Translations under genes and position numbers: made by a program
From: Chloroflexota bacterium
GTDB lineage: Bacteria; Chloroflexota; Anaerolineae; Anaerolineales; UBA11579
Assembly (NCBI GenBank): GCA_013112575.1
Contig: JABFGG010000020.1
Location: 1 to 64,000, forward strand
Length of the DNA: 64,000 bases
Reading direction: 5' to 3'
Notes under the pieces: model-generated
The model's input: the letters and a program-made list of their open reading frames with translations, nothing else
Told to the model about the DNA's origin: nothing
Databases searched by the model: none
In this document: positions 24,813-32,668 of the stretch, piece after piece
Layout: each line of letters opens with the position of its first letter
Numbering within the stretch: position 1 is the first letter of the stretch

Positions 24813-25145
24813 GCCACTCTCCGGGTTAAAGAAAAACGGACGCACAGGGTGCGCCCGCTTAAATAAGCCTATTTAAAAAGCAACACCCTTCCGAAAGCAG
24901 CATAAGCTGCACTACTGCGCCGCTTTTGTACCGCCTGTTGCCAGATGGTTTTATCGCCGCGCTGGTTTCGGAAGGGAGAAACGAAGCCCGTAGCCAGGCT
25001 CCAAAGGCATCCGCTGATCTAACTCGATTTTCCGGCGCAAATCGCTAAAGCAATTTGGCCGTTAGCTTCCCTGTGAGGGGAAGAACCTTTACCTCGTAAC
25101 CTTGTTTGCACAAGGTCCAGCCGCTCTTTCTCCTATGCAATTGTC
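24813..25145 (-). ncRNA. Structured 5' leader of the glutamate synthase operon (putative attenuating riboswitch-like RNA)
   Basis: About 333 bases lie between the predicted start of transcription (near 25145) and the ATG. Local hairpins on the minus strand: ACCUUGU-GCAA-ACAAGGU with a GNRA loop (25099-25116), CUUCCC/GGGAAG (25066-25083) and CAAAUUGC-UUUA-GCGAUUUG (25038-25057) with flanking GGC/GCC, enclosed by CUAAC/GUUAG (25061-25065 with 25019-25023). An 11-base perfect pairing joins 24966-24976 with 24886-24896, and GCAACA (24936-24941) can pair instead with UGUUGC (24880-24885); these two pairings cross each other. A terminator precedes the start codon. I do not recognise the class. Confidence 0.65.
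24831..24856 (-). terminator. Intrinsic terminator just upstream of the glutamate synthase operon
   Basis: On the minus strand GGGCGCAC (24849-24856) pairs with GTGCGTCC (24838-24845), loop CCT, followed by GTTTTTCTTT. It ends about 18 bases before the start codon and lies inside the transcribed leader, the arrangement of transcription attenuation. Confidence 0.8.
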
Positions 25146-25151
25146 GGCGGT

Positions 25152-25196
25152 ATGTTAGCGCATGGGTTTGATTTCGTCAAGTTGTGCCGTTACAAT
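25152..25196. promoter_or_regulatory. Overlapping divergent promoters
   Basis: Minus strand: TTGACG (complement of 25175-25180), 17-base spacer, TAACAT (complement of 25152-25157), driving the glutamate synthase leader. Plus strand: TTGATT (25168-25173), 17-base spacer, TACAAT (25191-25196), driving the membrane/TPR-like protein genes. The two -35 regions overlap, so the promoters should compete. Confidence 0.65.
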
Positions 25197-25282
25197 TGGT
25201 GCGACAAAGAGCGATGCCCGGAAGAACGGAGAATGGGCAAAGTCAAGGTGGTCGATCCTGAGTTACGAGTAGAGGGAGAAAC

Positions 25283-26356
25283 ATGGTTGAAGAAACAGTT
25301 TCGCGACCGGCGCGCATACTGGAAGTCGCCATCAAAGCCGGCATCTTCGGCATTGCCGCTGTCCCAATCATCACAATCACCCAACTTATAACCGGTGAGA
25401 TTGTAGATGTGTTTAATCTTCTCTTTACCTATATGTTCTTTTTCCTGACCACAGGGGTTCTAGCTATGCTTTTTTACCGCGGGGTATATGGACATGATGC
25501 CTTGGCCATCCTCGCAGCGGGTGCATTGGCAGGAGGGGCAACCGGACTCTTATCCGGAATCTCCAATGCATTCCTTAGTCTTCATTTTCAGCCACTGAAT
25601 GACAATACAGGGGCAGTTATAAGCATTTACATTTTATGCATGTGCCCATTGCTTTTCATTGGTGCAGTAAGCGGAGGCGCGTCGGCCTGGGTTATGACCT
25701 TACTGCCCCTCAATTTGTTAGGTATACATTTTAATCGTGAAGCAACCGAAGAGAAAAAGGATACTGATATAGCAAGAGCGATAGCACTTGAGACAAAGAT
25801 CGAGGAAGAAAAAGATGCTGATAAAGAAGAGCAAAGGGAACCCGAAAATGAGCGTGAAAGCGCGCAGGAAAATGATCCAAACACTCTAACCATAGAAGAC
25901 GGAGAAACGGATCTTTCAGACCCGACCGTAAAATTGCGGCATGCGATCCGACTAATCGAAACAGACCAAAAAGCGGAAGCCCAAAAAATGCTGGTTGAAT
26001 TAACACGCGAGCAGAAACTACCAGATCCACTGGTGTGGCTGTGGCTCGCGAGCACCTTTGATGATGAGCCAGCTACGAAACGCCGATGCATCCAAAAAGT
26101 ACTTGAAATACACCCCACAAGTCCGGTAGCCCTGGAGATGTTAAACAATCTGGAAAAACCTATCCAGCCCCCGATCCCTCCCCCTCCAGTAAAGAGGGTA
26201 CCGATTACCTACAAGCCAGAGGTGGCAGATGAACCACAAGAGTTTAGCCCTCTAATCAACCGGTTCTGGTACCGATTCGGGGTGCGGATTTTGATGTTTG
26301 TGATACTGGCAATTATTGTCTTTGTGTGTGACAGCCTCAACAGCTTATTTCGGTAA
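25283..26356 (+). CDS. Membrane protein with C-terminal TPR-like repeat, paralogue A
   Basis: 357 residues. Four membrane helices (about 15-150) are followed by a very acidic, Lys/Glu-rich linker, a helical repeat with DPLVWLWLASTFDDEPATKR and VLEIHPTSPVALEMLNNL (about 245-290), a proline-rich stretch and a last membrane helix (VRILMFVILAIIVFVCDS). The WLWLA repeat is a TPR-like unit frequent in Anaerolineae proteins. No enzyme motif is seen. GGGAG precedes the ATG. The next gene has the same architecture and is 82 bases downstream. Function unknown. Confidence 0.75.
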   Translation: MVEETVSRPARILEVAIKAGIFGIAAVPIITITQLITGEIVDVFNLLFTYMFFFLTTGVLAMLFYRGVYGHDALAILAAGALAGGATGLLSGISNAFLSLHFQPLNDNTGAVISIYILCMCPLLFIGAVSGGASAWVMTLLPLNLLGIHFNREATEEKKDTDIARAIALETKIEEEKDADKEEQREPENERESAQENDPNTLTIEDGETDLSDPTVKLRHAIRLIETDQKAEAQKMLVELTREQKLPDPLVWLWLASTFDDEPATKRRCIQKVLEIHPTSPVALEMLNNLEKPIQPPIPPPPVKRVPITYKPEVADEPQEFSPLINRFWYRFGVRILMFVILAIIVFVCDSLNSLFR

Positions 26357-26438
26357 TTTCGCTATAATCCAATATGTTCAAGATATTGAAATGCTTCCGT
26401 AATTGGGCTTCATGTAGAATAGTTTAGGAGAATTTGAC

Positions 26439-27683
26439 ATGACAGAAAGCGAAGTGCAAGCCCCAAAACGTTCAGCGCTCTTTATTGCAGCAGGAAAAGG
26501 CTCACTAATAGGTATTGCCTTGAGCCTAATTTGGCCCTTCTTACGCTTACTCACAGGACAAGATGCACCGATTATTACGGTGTTCATCCTGTATTTTGTG
26601 GTGCTGGGAGTAACTGGAGCAACCGCGGCAGCTTTTTACATCTCATCGAATGGTATGAAGCGCAGGCCCGCAGTTTTCTCCGGCATGCTCGCCGGGCTGT
26701 TCGTAGGGCTTATCGCTGGTTTCCTCAACGCTTTAGTCAGTCCAAACATGATCGGGGGGAACTCGCTCCTGTATGCAATTGTTACATTGGGGGTGGGCAT
26801 CCTGGGAATCATCATGGGGTTATTAGGAGCATGGGGAACCTCACTACTACCCTCAACGATGTTCTTCCAGGCTGAAACCCCAATGCTCGAATCTCGCCTG
26901 GGAGAAGAAAAGAAAGAACCTGAAGTCGTCGAAGAAAAAGCCAGTTCATTTGCCGATACGATCAACACACCCAAGCCCCAAGAAGCTGAGGATTCCCCAA
27001 TGTCGTCGGAGGGAACAAATCCGTTCGACCTGACGGATGAACTGCGCTCAGAAGTGCAGAGTGGTGAGGGATTTGCTTCTGACAATGTGATCTCAACCCC
27101 CTGGGATGAGGGCAAAAGCGAGGATCAAGAAGACAGCTTTAAACCTCCCTGGGAGATTGATACTCCTGAAGAGTCATTCAAAGAAGAAGTAGTAGCAGAG
27201 GAAGAAGAGGCAATCACTCCCGACGAATCGTATACACCTGCCTGGGCCACTTCATTGCGCAGCACAGATGAAACCAGCGAGGAACCAGCAGCAAAAGAAT
27301 CGGCGCTGGCAAGCCGGTTGAGCGACCTGGCGCCAGCCGAGGACTTTTCATCTGTTGAAGAAGAAACCCCAGAGATACCGGCGGCGCCTGCGATAGCAGA
27401 AGAGCCTGTCCCAGCCGCCGAACCCAAGACAAAGCTTCAAGAAGCCGTAGATCTATATGAAGGCGGTCAAAAAGAAGCCGCCCAACGAATGCTGGCACAG
27501 ATCGTGCGTAACGATGAGCCGGAGAATGCACTGGCGTGGTTATGGCTGGCGGCGACGTTAGAAAATGACCTGACCAAAAAAAGGTTCTGCGTGCAGCGCG
27601 CCATCACGATCGATCCCGGGAACCAGGCGGCACAGGAACTTGCAGCAGACATTGAAGCCACTATTCTGCCCCCAAAGCCATAA
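26439..27683 (+). CDS. Membrane protein with C-terminal TPR-like repeat, paralogue B
   Basis: 414 residues, same plan as the preceding gene: four N-terminal helices (including SLIGIALSLIWPFLRLL and GVTGATAAAFYISSNG), a long Glu/Pro/Ser-rich linker (about 150-345) and the repeat NALAWLWLAATLENDLTKKR with AITIDPGNQAAQELAADIE near the end. It lacks the C-terminal helix of paralogue A. TAGGAG lies 9 bases before the ATG. The duplicated pair is probably cotranscribed. Convergent with murJ, 6 bases between stop codons. Function unknown; a scaffold or interaction role is inferred from the repeat. Confidence 0.75.
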   Translation: MTESEVQAPKRSALFIAAGKGSLIGIALSLIWPFLRLLTGQDAPIITVFILYFVVLGVTGATAAAFYISSNGMKRRPAVFSGMLAGLFVGLIAGFLNALVSPNMIGGNSLLYAIVTLGVGILGIIMGLLGAWGTSLLPSTMFFQAETPMLESRLGEEKKEPEVVEEKASSFADTINTPKPQEAEDSPMSSEGTNPFDLTDELRSEVQSGEGFASDNVISTPWDEGKSEDQEDSFKPPWEIDTPEESFKEEVVAEEEEAITPDESYTPAWATSLRSTDETSEEPAAKESALASRLSDLAPAEDFSSVEEETPEIPAAPAIAEEPVPAAEPKTKLQEAVDLYEGGQKEAAQRMLAQIVRNDEPENALAWLWLAATLENDLTKKRFCVQRAITIDPGNQAAQELAADIEATILPPKP

Positions 27684-27689
27684 GAGCTG

Positions 27690-29279
27690 TTAACTTTTAG
27701 CTGTTAGCTTCAAGCGTTGTTTAGCAAATTCAATTAGTTGCTGAGCCTCAGGCACGCGCAACACGATTACCCCAATTGCATAGACAGTTCCGCCCAAGGC
27801 TATGCCTCCTCCAAGCTGTAGCCACAAGGGCATATTTGCGCTGAAGGGGAGCCATAGCAGTAAGAATATCGACATGGCCAGGGTAGCGAGGCCGGCCTGG
27901 AATAACCCTGTAAGCATGTATCGGGCGTCAAGCCCATGCAGGCGGCGACGCATAAGCACCAGCAAGACAAACACCTCAATGGTGGTGGCCAGGGTATTGG
28001 CAAGGGCCAGGCCGCCATGCGGCAGCCAGCCGATGCGCATGAACAAGGCAGAAAAGGCCAAACTAAAGACCACATTCAAACCCATAGCGCTGGCCCCAAC
28101 AACCACCGGTGTTCGTGTGTCGTGCAGGGCATAAAAGGCGCGTGAGGCGATTTCGACGACCGAATGGCTGACCAGGCCGGCGGTATACCACAACAAAGCC
28201 CAGGCCACTAACTGTGTAGATTGGTCGTCAAATTCTCCTCGCTGGAAGAGTAATTCGACGACCGGGAAACGCAACAGGATCAATCCCAGGGTAGCAGGGA
28301 GTGAGAGCAACAAGATACCGCGGAGCGTAGAGGCCAACGAGGAGCGCATCTCGGCGAGTTCTCCACGAGCGACCTGAGCGGCAAAGGTGGGGAAAGCGGC
28401 GATGGCGATGGCCTGGGCAATGACGACCTGTGGCATGGTCATTACTTGAAAGGCGACTGTGATGGCCGTGAGGCTACCCTGCGGCTGGCCTGAGGCAATA
28501 ATGGTGTTCACCAAAAAATTTAATTGGACGACAGCCACTCCCAGCAAACGCGGGGCCATCAACTGGCCAACTTCACGCACTGCCGGATCAGCCAAACCAA
28601 AGATCGGGAAATAGCGGCGCTGCGGGAGGCGCAGTAATCCGGGCAACTGTACAGCTAAATGTAATAACGCCCCGCCGACAGCCCCACATGCCAGGCCGTA
28701 AATACCCATTGAGGGAACCAGGAAAAGGACCCCGAGGATCATGCCCAACCAGTACATGGTGGGGGCTAAGGCCGGCAACAAGAAGCGCTGGTGAGCATTG
28801 AGAATGCCCATCAGCAAACCGCTGACGCCAAAAATGATGGGCGAAAGCAATAGGATGCGCAACAACTCAACCGTCAGGGACTGTTGGTCAAGAGGAAAGT
28901 CGGGGGCCAGAATATTGGCTACGACTTGAGGGGCGAATACCCAGGTGATAAGGCTGGCAAAAGCTAAAACCAGGCTGACCAAATTGATAATGGCTGAAGC
29001 CAAACGCCAGGCACCAGAGCGATCCTCTTTTTCAAGGAATGCCGTAAATGTAGGAATAAAGGCAGAGGCCAAGGCCCCACCTGCCACCAGCATAAATAAG
29101 ATATCGGGCAGACGCTGGGCAGCATAAAAAGCATCCAACTCTGCACCAGTGCCAAAGGCGCGGGTAATCAGTACCTGGCGTAACAATCCCACCAAGTTGG
29201 TAAGTACAAAAGCCAGCATGACCGTACCGGCGGCGCGGGCGATTTGGCGGTTAGCTGATGATGGTGCAGTGGTAGTCAC
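27690..29279 (-). CDS. murJ: Lipid II flippase MurJ
   Basis: 529 residues with about 14 membrane helices of the MATE/MOP superfamily. Conserved MurJ features: NLVGLLRQVLITRAFGTGAELDAFYAAQRLPD near the start, the segment GGALASAFIPTFTAFLEKED, and FQVMTMPQVVIAQAIAIAAFPTFA in the middle, with the basic residues of the central cavity. It moves lipid-linked peptidoglycan precursor across the membrane. It is a single-gene unit here. The ATG at 29279 is the first in frame; there is no strong ribosome site. Confidence 0.93.
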   Translation of the reverse strand: MTTTAPSSANRQIARAAGTVMLAFVLTNLVGLLRQVLITRAFGTGAELDAFYAAQRLPDILFMLVAGGALASAFIPTFTAFLEKEDRSGAWRLASAIINLVSLVLAFASLITWVFAPQVVANILAPDFPLDQQSLTVELLRILLLSPIIFGVSGLLMGILNAHQRFLLPALAPTMYWLGMILGVLFLVPSMGIYGLACGAVGGALLHLAVQLPGLLRLPQRRYFPIFGLADPAVREVGQLMAPRLLGVAVVQLNFLVNTIIASGQPQGSLTAITVAFQVMTMPQVVIAQAIAIAAFPTFAAQVARGELAEMRSSLASTLRGILLLSLPATLGLILLRFPVVELLFQRGEFDDQSTQLVAWALLWYTAGLVSHSVVEIASRAFYALHDTRTPVVVGASAMGLNVVFSLAFSALFMRIGWLPHGGLALANTLATTIEVFVLLVLMRRRLHGLDARYMLTGLFQAGLATLAMSIFLLLWLPFSANMPLWLQLGGGIALGGTVYAIGVIVLRVPEAQQLIEFAKQRLKLTAKS

Positions 29280-29532
29280 AAGGGCAGATTATATCCCGGT
29301 CACTCGATGGAAAAACCATGCAAATGCGTTGTTGGAATAAGAAGTTCAAGTGGTCCCATAGGCAAATTGAGGGCCACAATAGTACTCTGGTAGCAGTAAT
29401 TAGAGCTTATTTGAACAAGTGTGACAGACGGCAATCATTTGTACATGATTTTGTTCTGGGGCATTGCTCTATAAGTAAATACAATAATCTGGCATTCAAA
29501 TCTTCTAAACTTAGTAAGAGGAGCAGGAAATT

Positions 29533-30051
29533 ATGATAACCAGCAAAGTTATTGATACGCTCAAGGAACGTCGCATATTAGTGGTAGCGGTAGTAATCGC
29601 GCTGGCACTTCTATTAGCCTTCCTGGTTGCACCTACTTCCGCAGCCCGCAGCGTAACAGGCTTTTTCCCCGGCACATTCAACGTCGGGAACTCCGCCGTC
29701 TACTTCCCAGAACCGTTCACAGGCGAAGTTACCATTTCACGCCCGAGCGTTTTCCCGGGTGGTGTGCGGCATTCATTCAACCCCACCTATCTTGAAGTAG
29801 ATTACACGAACCCAACTGTGCGCGGCACGATGGTTGTGTTCTTCAACCTCAACGAGCGCATGTTCGCACAACATGAAGAAGGAAATTTGAACATCTACTT
29901 CCGTGGTGAAGAAGATGCAGGTTTCTTCCGATGTGCTGCTCAATTCTATCTGCCTGGTGATCCTGATAACTTGAGAGATTTCGGTGTGATGACTTGCTAC
30001 CTGGCTGCTCAAGATGGTTGGGCGACCATCGGCACAAGGAATGGCAACTAA
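29533..30051 (+). CDS. Secreted protein of unknown function
   Basis: 172 residues. An N-terminal signal (RRILVVAVVIALALLLAFLV then APTSAARS) precedes a beta-rich domain of about 130 residues with two cysteines (FFRCAAQF and VMTCYLAA) that could form a disulfide. No known family is recognised. GAGGAGCAGG lies before the ATG. A strong terminator follows directly, so it is monocistronic. The upstream 250 bases hold AATCAT..ATGATT (near 29435) but no clear promoter. Confidence 0.6.
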   Translation: MITSKVIDTLKERRILVVAVVIALALLLAFLVAPTSAARSVTGFFPGTFNVGNSAVYFPEPFTGEVTISRPSVFPGGVRHSFNPTYLEVDYTNPTVRGTMVVFFNLNERMFAQHEEGNLNIYFRGEEDAGFFRCAAQFYLPGDPDNLRDFGVMTCYLAAQDGWATIGTRNGN

Positions 30052-30074
30052 AGCATTCTAATAAATTAGTTTTC

Positions 30075-30106
30075 AAAACAGCCTCCAACAATTGGAGGCT
30101 GTTTTT
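30075..30106. terminator. Strong terminator (14-base stem)
   Basis: AAAACAGCCTCCAA (30075-30088) pairs with TTGGAGGCTGTTTT (30092-30105); T-run on the plus strand and A-run on the left make it potentially bidirectional. Confidence 0.85.
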
Positions 30107-30123
30107 GTTTAATCACAGACAGA

Positions 30124-30152
30124 TTGACACAGAACATACGTTCTGATATATT
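30124..30152 (+). promoter_or_regulatory. Consensus promoter with embedded LexA-type box
   Basis: TTGACA (30124-30129), 17-base spacer, TATATT (30147-30152). The spacer contains GAAC-ATAC-GTTC (30132-30143), a perfect match to the GAAC-N4-GTTC core of the Gram-positive LexA (DinR) box. It precedes an operon with two alkylated-base glycosylases. Binding by LexA is inference. Confidence 0.7.
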
Positions 30153-30171
30153 GGTTTTAAAGGAGCCAATC

Positions 30172-30612
30172 ATGATTCGTCATCTGGCTGGTTTGGCTGA
30201 AGTCGTAGACGATGTAGGCAAAGCGGTATCTTTCTATCGTGATGTATTGGGGCTACCCGTCAAACATGAAGAAGGTGCAGAATATGTAGAGGTGGAAATA
30301 GAAGGTATCTTGCATTACGGTATCTGGTCGCGCCGCGCAGCTGCGCAGGCCATCTACGGTGATCCTGAAGCGAGTGACCAGATCGAGCTTGGATATCTAC
30401 TGGGCTTTGAAGTGGATTCGGTAGAAAAAAGCAGCCAGCACATCAAAAGCAAATCCTCTCTCATTCAACCACCTAAAGAGGAACCCTGGGGACAGCGCAC
30501 CAGTCGATTTGAGATGCCCAGTGGGCAACTGGCCGAGATAGCCGAAACACCGTGGGCACGCAAAATCACCAGATCAATGGAGACTGACCCGCCGCCCAAG
30601 GAACAACCGTGA
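30172..30612 (+). CDS. VOC-superfamily (glyoxalase-like) protein
   Basis: 146 residues. One VOC unit pair: HLAGLAEVVDDVGKAVSFYRDVLGLPV at the start, a middle strand EVEIEGILHYGIW and the ending RFEMPSGQLAEIAET. The substrate is unknown; the family includes glyoxalases, dioxygenases and binding proteins. AAAGGAG lies 6 bases before ATG 30172; the longer in-frame version would begin inside the promoter. It is the first gene of the putative DNA-repair operon and its stop overlaps the next start (GTGA). Confidence 0.85.
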   Translation: MIRHLAGLAEVVDDVGKAVSFYRDVLGLPVKHEEGAEYVEVEIEGILHYGIWSRRAAAQAIYGDPEASDQIELGYLLGFEVDSVEKSSQHIKSKSSLIQPPKEEPWGQRTSRFEMPSGQLAEIAETPWARKITRSMETDPPPKEQP

Positions 30613-30968
30613 AAGGAAGCTTGTTCCTGATCCACTGGCATGAAGCTGAGGCAGAAGCACATGCCGAAATGTTACGTCGCACAGATTGGCAAGTTGAGAT
30701 CGAATGTGAGGACGGGGCGCGGGCTGCAAAAAAGATCAAAAATAAACCACCCAATGCAGTTATCATCTACCTGACGCGCCTGGCTTCCCATGGACGCCAC
30801 ACCGCTACCCATCTACGCGAGAGCGCCTCTACACGGGAACTGCCAATCATCTTCGTGGGTGGCAACCCCGAGGCCGTGCAACAAAGCCGCACAAAAGTGC
30901 CCGACGGGGTGTTCATCAGTGAGGAAGAATTGAGGCAAGCACTTGTAAATATTGCTAAACAGACGTAA
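30609..30968 (+). CDS. Degenerate receiver-like protein
   Basis: 119 residues with the beta-alpha pattern of a response-regulator receiver: GSLFLIHWHEAEAEAHAEML, a dgxxAxxxI helix, NAVIIYLTRLASHGRHTATH and ELPIIFVGGNPEAV. The phospho-acceptor Asp is replaced (IIYLTR instead of LLDL) and the acidic pair of strand 1 is replaced by HWHE, so phosphorylation is unlikely. It starts with GTG overlapping the previous stop. Its position between a VOC gene and an AlkC-like glycosylase suggests a structural or sensing role linked to repair; this is inference. Confidence 0.65.
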   Translation: MKGSLFLIHWHEAEAEAHAEMLRRTDWQVEIECEDGARAAKKIKNKPPNAVIIYLTRLASHGRHTATHLRESASTRELPIIFVGGNPEAVQQSRTKVPDGVFISEEELRQALVNIAKQT

Positions 30969-30991
30969 TAAGTTCCATCGAGGAGACGATC

Positions 30992-32098
30992 ATGTCGGAT
31001 AACGTTCGACTAAAAGATATGTTTTTTCAGCCTGCCTTTTTTGAAGATCTGGCCAAGGCTGTTAAAAAGACCTACCCTGATTTTGACGGAAAAGAATTCC
31101 TGGGGCGAGTGCTTGATGAAGGTTTTGAAGAGCGCGCTCTCAAAGAGCGCATGCGCCACACAACCCTGTCAATGGAAGGCTTATTGCCTCAAGACTATCG
31201 CCAATCACTAAAAATCCTGAGTGCAACCCTGATACCCCTCCAAGACTATAGCTTTGAAAAGACCATCTATCCTGACTATGTAGAAGTCAATGGGCTGGAT
31301 GATTGGGATGCATCACTACCTGCCCTGGAAGAATTCACACAACATATGAGTGCCGAGTTTGCCGTGCGGCCATTCATCGCGCAGGACCAGGTGCGCATGA
31401 TGGGCCAGATGCTGACATGGGCCAAGCACAAGCAGGCCACAGTGCGCCGCCTGGCAAGCGAGGGTTGCCGACCACGCTTGCCCTGGGGGATGGCATTAAA
31501 AGAATTAAAGGCCGATCCAAGCCCCATCTTACCCATCCTCGAAAAGCTCAAAATGGATGAAAGCGAAGACGTACGCCGCAGCGTGGCCAACAACCTGAAC
31601 GACATCTCCAAAGACAACCCTTCCGTAGTAATAAAGGTGCTATCGGGATGGCAGAAAGAAGGGGGTAAAGAAATGGAACAATTGACGAGCCATGCTTTGC
31701 GCACATTGGTTAAAGCCGGGAACAAAGAGGCGCTGGAACTTCTAGGATATCCAAGTGACCCCAGCATTGAGGTCAAGAACTTCAAGCTTGAACCAGCCAG
31801 CATTCAAATGGGAGAAACAGTTGAATTCTCATTTGACGTGGTGTCAACCGGGGAATCAGAGCAAAACTTGATGATCGACTATGCCCTGCATCTGGTGCGG
31901 CAAAAGGGGAAAACTTCTACGAAGGTGTTCAAGTTGAGCAAGCAGGCCCTAGCGTCAAACGAAAGCGTATCGCTGTCTAAAAAGCAGCGCTTCAAACCCA
32001 TCACCACTCGTAGATATTACTCCGGTGAACATGCTATAGAAATCCAGATCAATGGGAAATCATTTGGTCGCAAAAGCTTTATGCTCGAGGTGGAGTAA
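30992..32098 (+). CDS. AlkC-like DNA alkylation repair glycosylase
   Basis: 368 residues. Residues about 1-250 are HEAT-like helical repeats of the AlkC/AlkD superfamily, with the telling segment ESEDVRRSVANNLNDISKDN; residues about 262-368 are an Ig-like beta domain (IQMGETVEFSFDVVSTGE), a combination described for AlkC, which removes 3-methyladenine and related cationic lesions without base flipping. GAGGAG lies 9 bases before the ATG. It is followed 6 bases later by tag, a second 3-methyladenine glycosylase, which strongly supports a role in alkylation damage. Confidence 0.87.
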   Translation: MSDNVRLKDMFFQPAFFEDLAKAVKKTYPDFDGKEFLGRVLDEGFEERALKERMRHTTLSMEGLLPQDYRQSLKILSATLIPLQDYSFEKTIYPDYVEVNGLDDWDASLPALEEFTQHMSAEFAVRPFIAQDQVRMMGQMLTWAKHKQATVRRLASEGCRPRLPWGMALKELKADPSPILPILEKLKMDESEDVRRSVANNLNDISKDNPSVVIKVLSGWQKEGGKEMEQLTSHALRTLVKAGNKEALELLGYPSDPSIEVKNFKLEPASIQMGETVEFSFDVVSTGESEQNLMIDYALHLVRQKGKTSTKVFKLSKQALASNESVSLSKKQRFKPITTRRYYSGEHAIEIQINGKSFGRKSFMLEVE

Positions 32099-32104
32099 CA
32101 ACAT

Positions 32105-32668
32105 ATGGAACTAAAACGCTGTGAGTGGGTCAGTGATGATCCACTATACATTGAGTATCATGACCACCAATGGGGTGTGCCGGAGCACGATGACCAAACA
32201 CTGTTCGAGATGTTGATCCTGGAAGGTGCACAGGCCGGCCTGAGTTGGATCACGATCTTGAAGAAACGTGCCGCCTATGTGGAAGCCTTCGATGAATTCG
32301 ACCCGCACATAGTCGCCAGGTATGACGAAGATAAGATACAGGCTCTCTTGCAGAATGCGGGCATCGTGCGCAATAAGCTAAAAATCCGCTCGGCAGTCAG
32401 CAATGCGCAGGCTTTCCTTGAGTTGCAGCAAGAGTTCGGCAGCTTTGACAAATACATTTGGGGTTTTGTGGGCGGCAAGCCCAAGGTCAACCAATGGCCG
32501 ACTCTTGATGACATCCCTGCCAAAACGGAGGAAGCGGAAGCGATGAGCAAGGACCTCAAGAAGCGTGGTTTTAGCTTTGTAGGCCCCACGATTTGTTATG
32601 CCTTCATGCAAGCTACCGGGATGGTCAATGACCATACAACGGATTGTTTTCGATACGGAGAAGTGTAA
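32105..32668 (+). CDS. tag: DNA-3-methyladenine glycosylase I
   Basis: 187 residues, full length for Tag. The zinc ligands are present: Cys and His in KRCEW and YHDHQWGVP near the start, and NDHTTDC at the end. The aromatic lesion pocket motif LEGAQAGLSWITILKKR and the HhH region with NKLKIRSAVSNAQAFL are conserved. It excises 3-methyladenine from DNA. Start ATG at 32105; it is the last gene of the operon that begins at 30172. Confidence 0.95.
   Translation: MELKRCEWVSDDPLYIEYHDHQWGVPEHDDQTLFEMLILEGAQAGLSWITILKKRAAYVEAFDEFDPHIVARYDEDKIQALLQNAGIVRNKLKIRSAVSNAQAFLELQQEFGSFDKYIWGFVGGKPKVNQWPTLDDIPAKTEEAEAMSKDLKKRGFSFVGPTICYAFMQATGMVNDHTTDCFRYGEV

Noticed and set aside
24813..25145. T-box, cobalamin, lysine, FMN or c-di-AMP riboswitch as identity of the leader
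   Set aside because: Partial word matches only (for example GGGAAGC, GGCGGTAC, AGGTAAAGG); the diagnostic conserved cores are missing.
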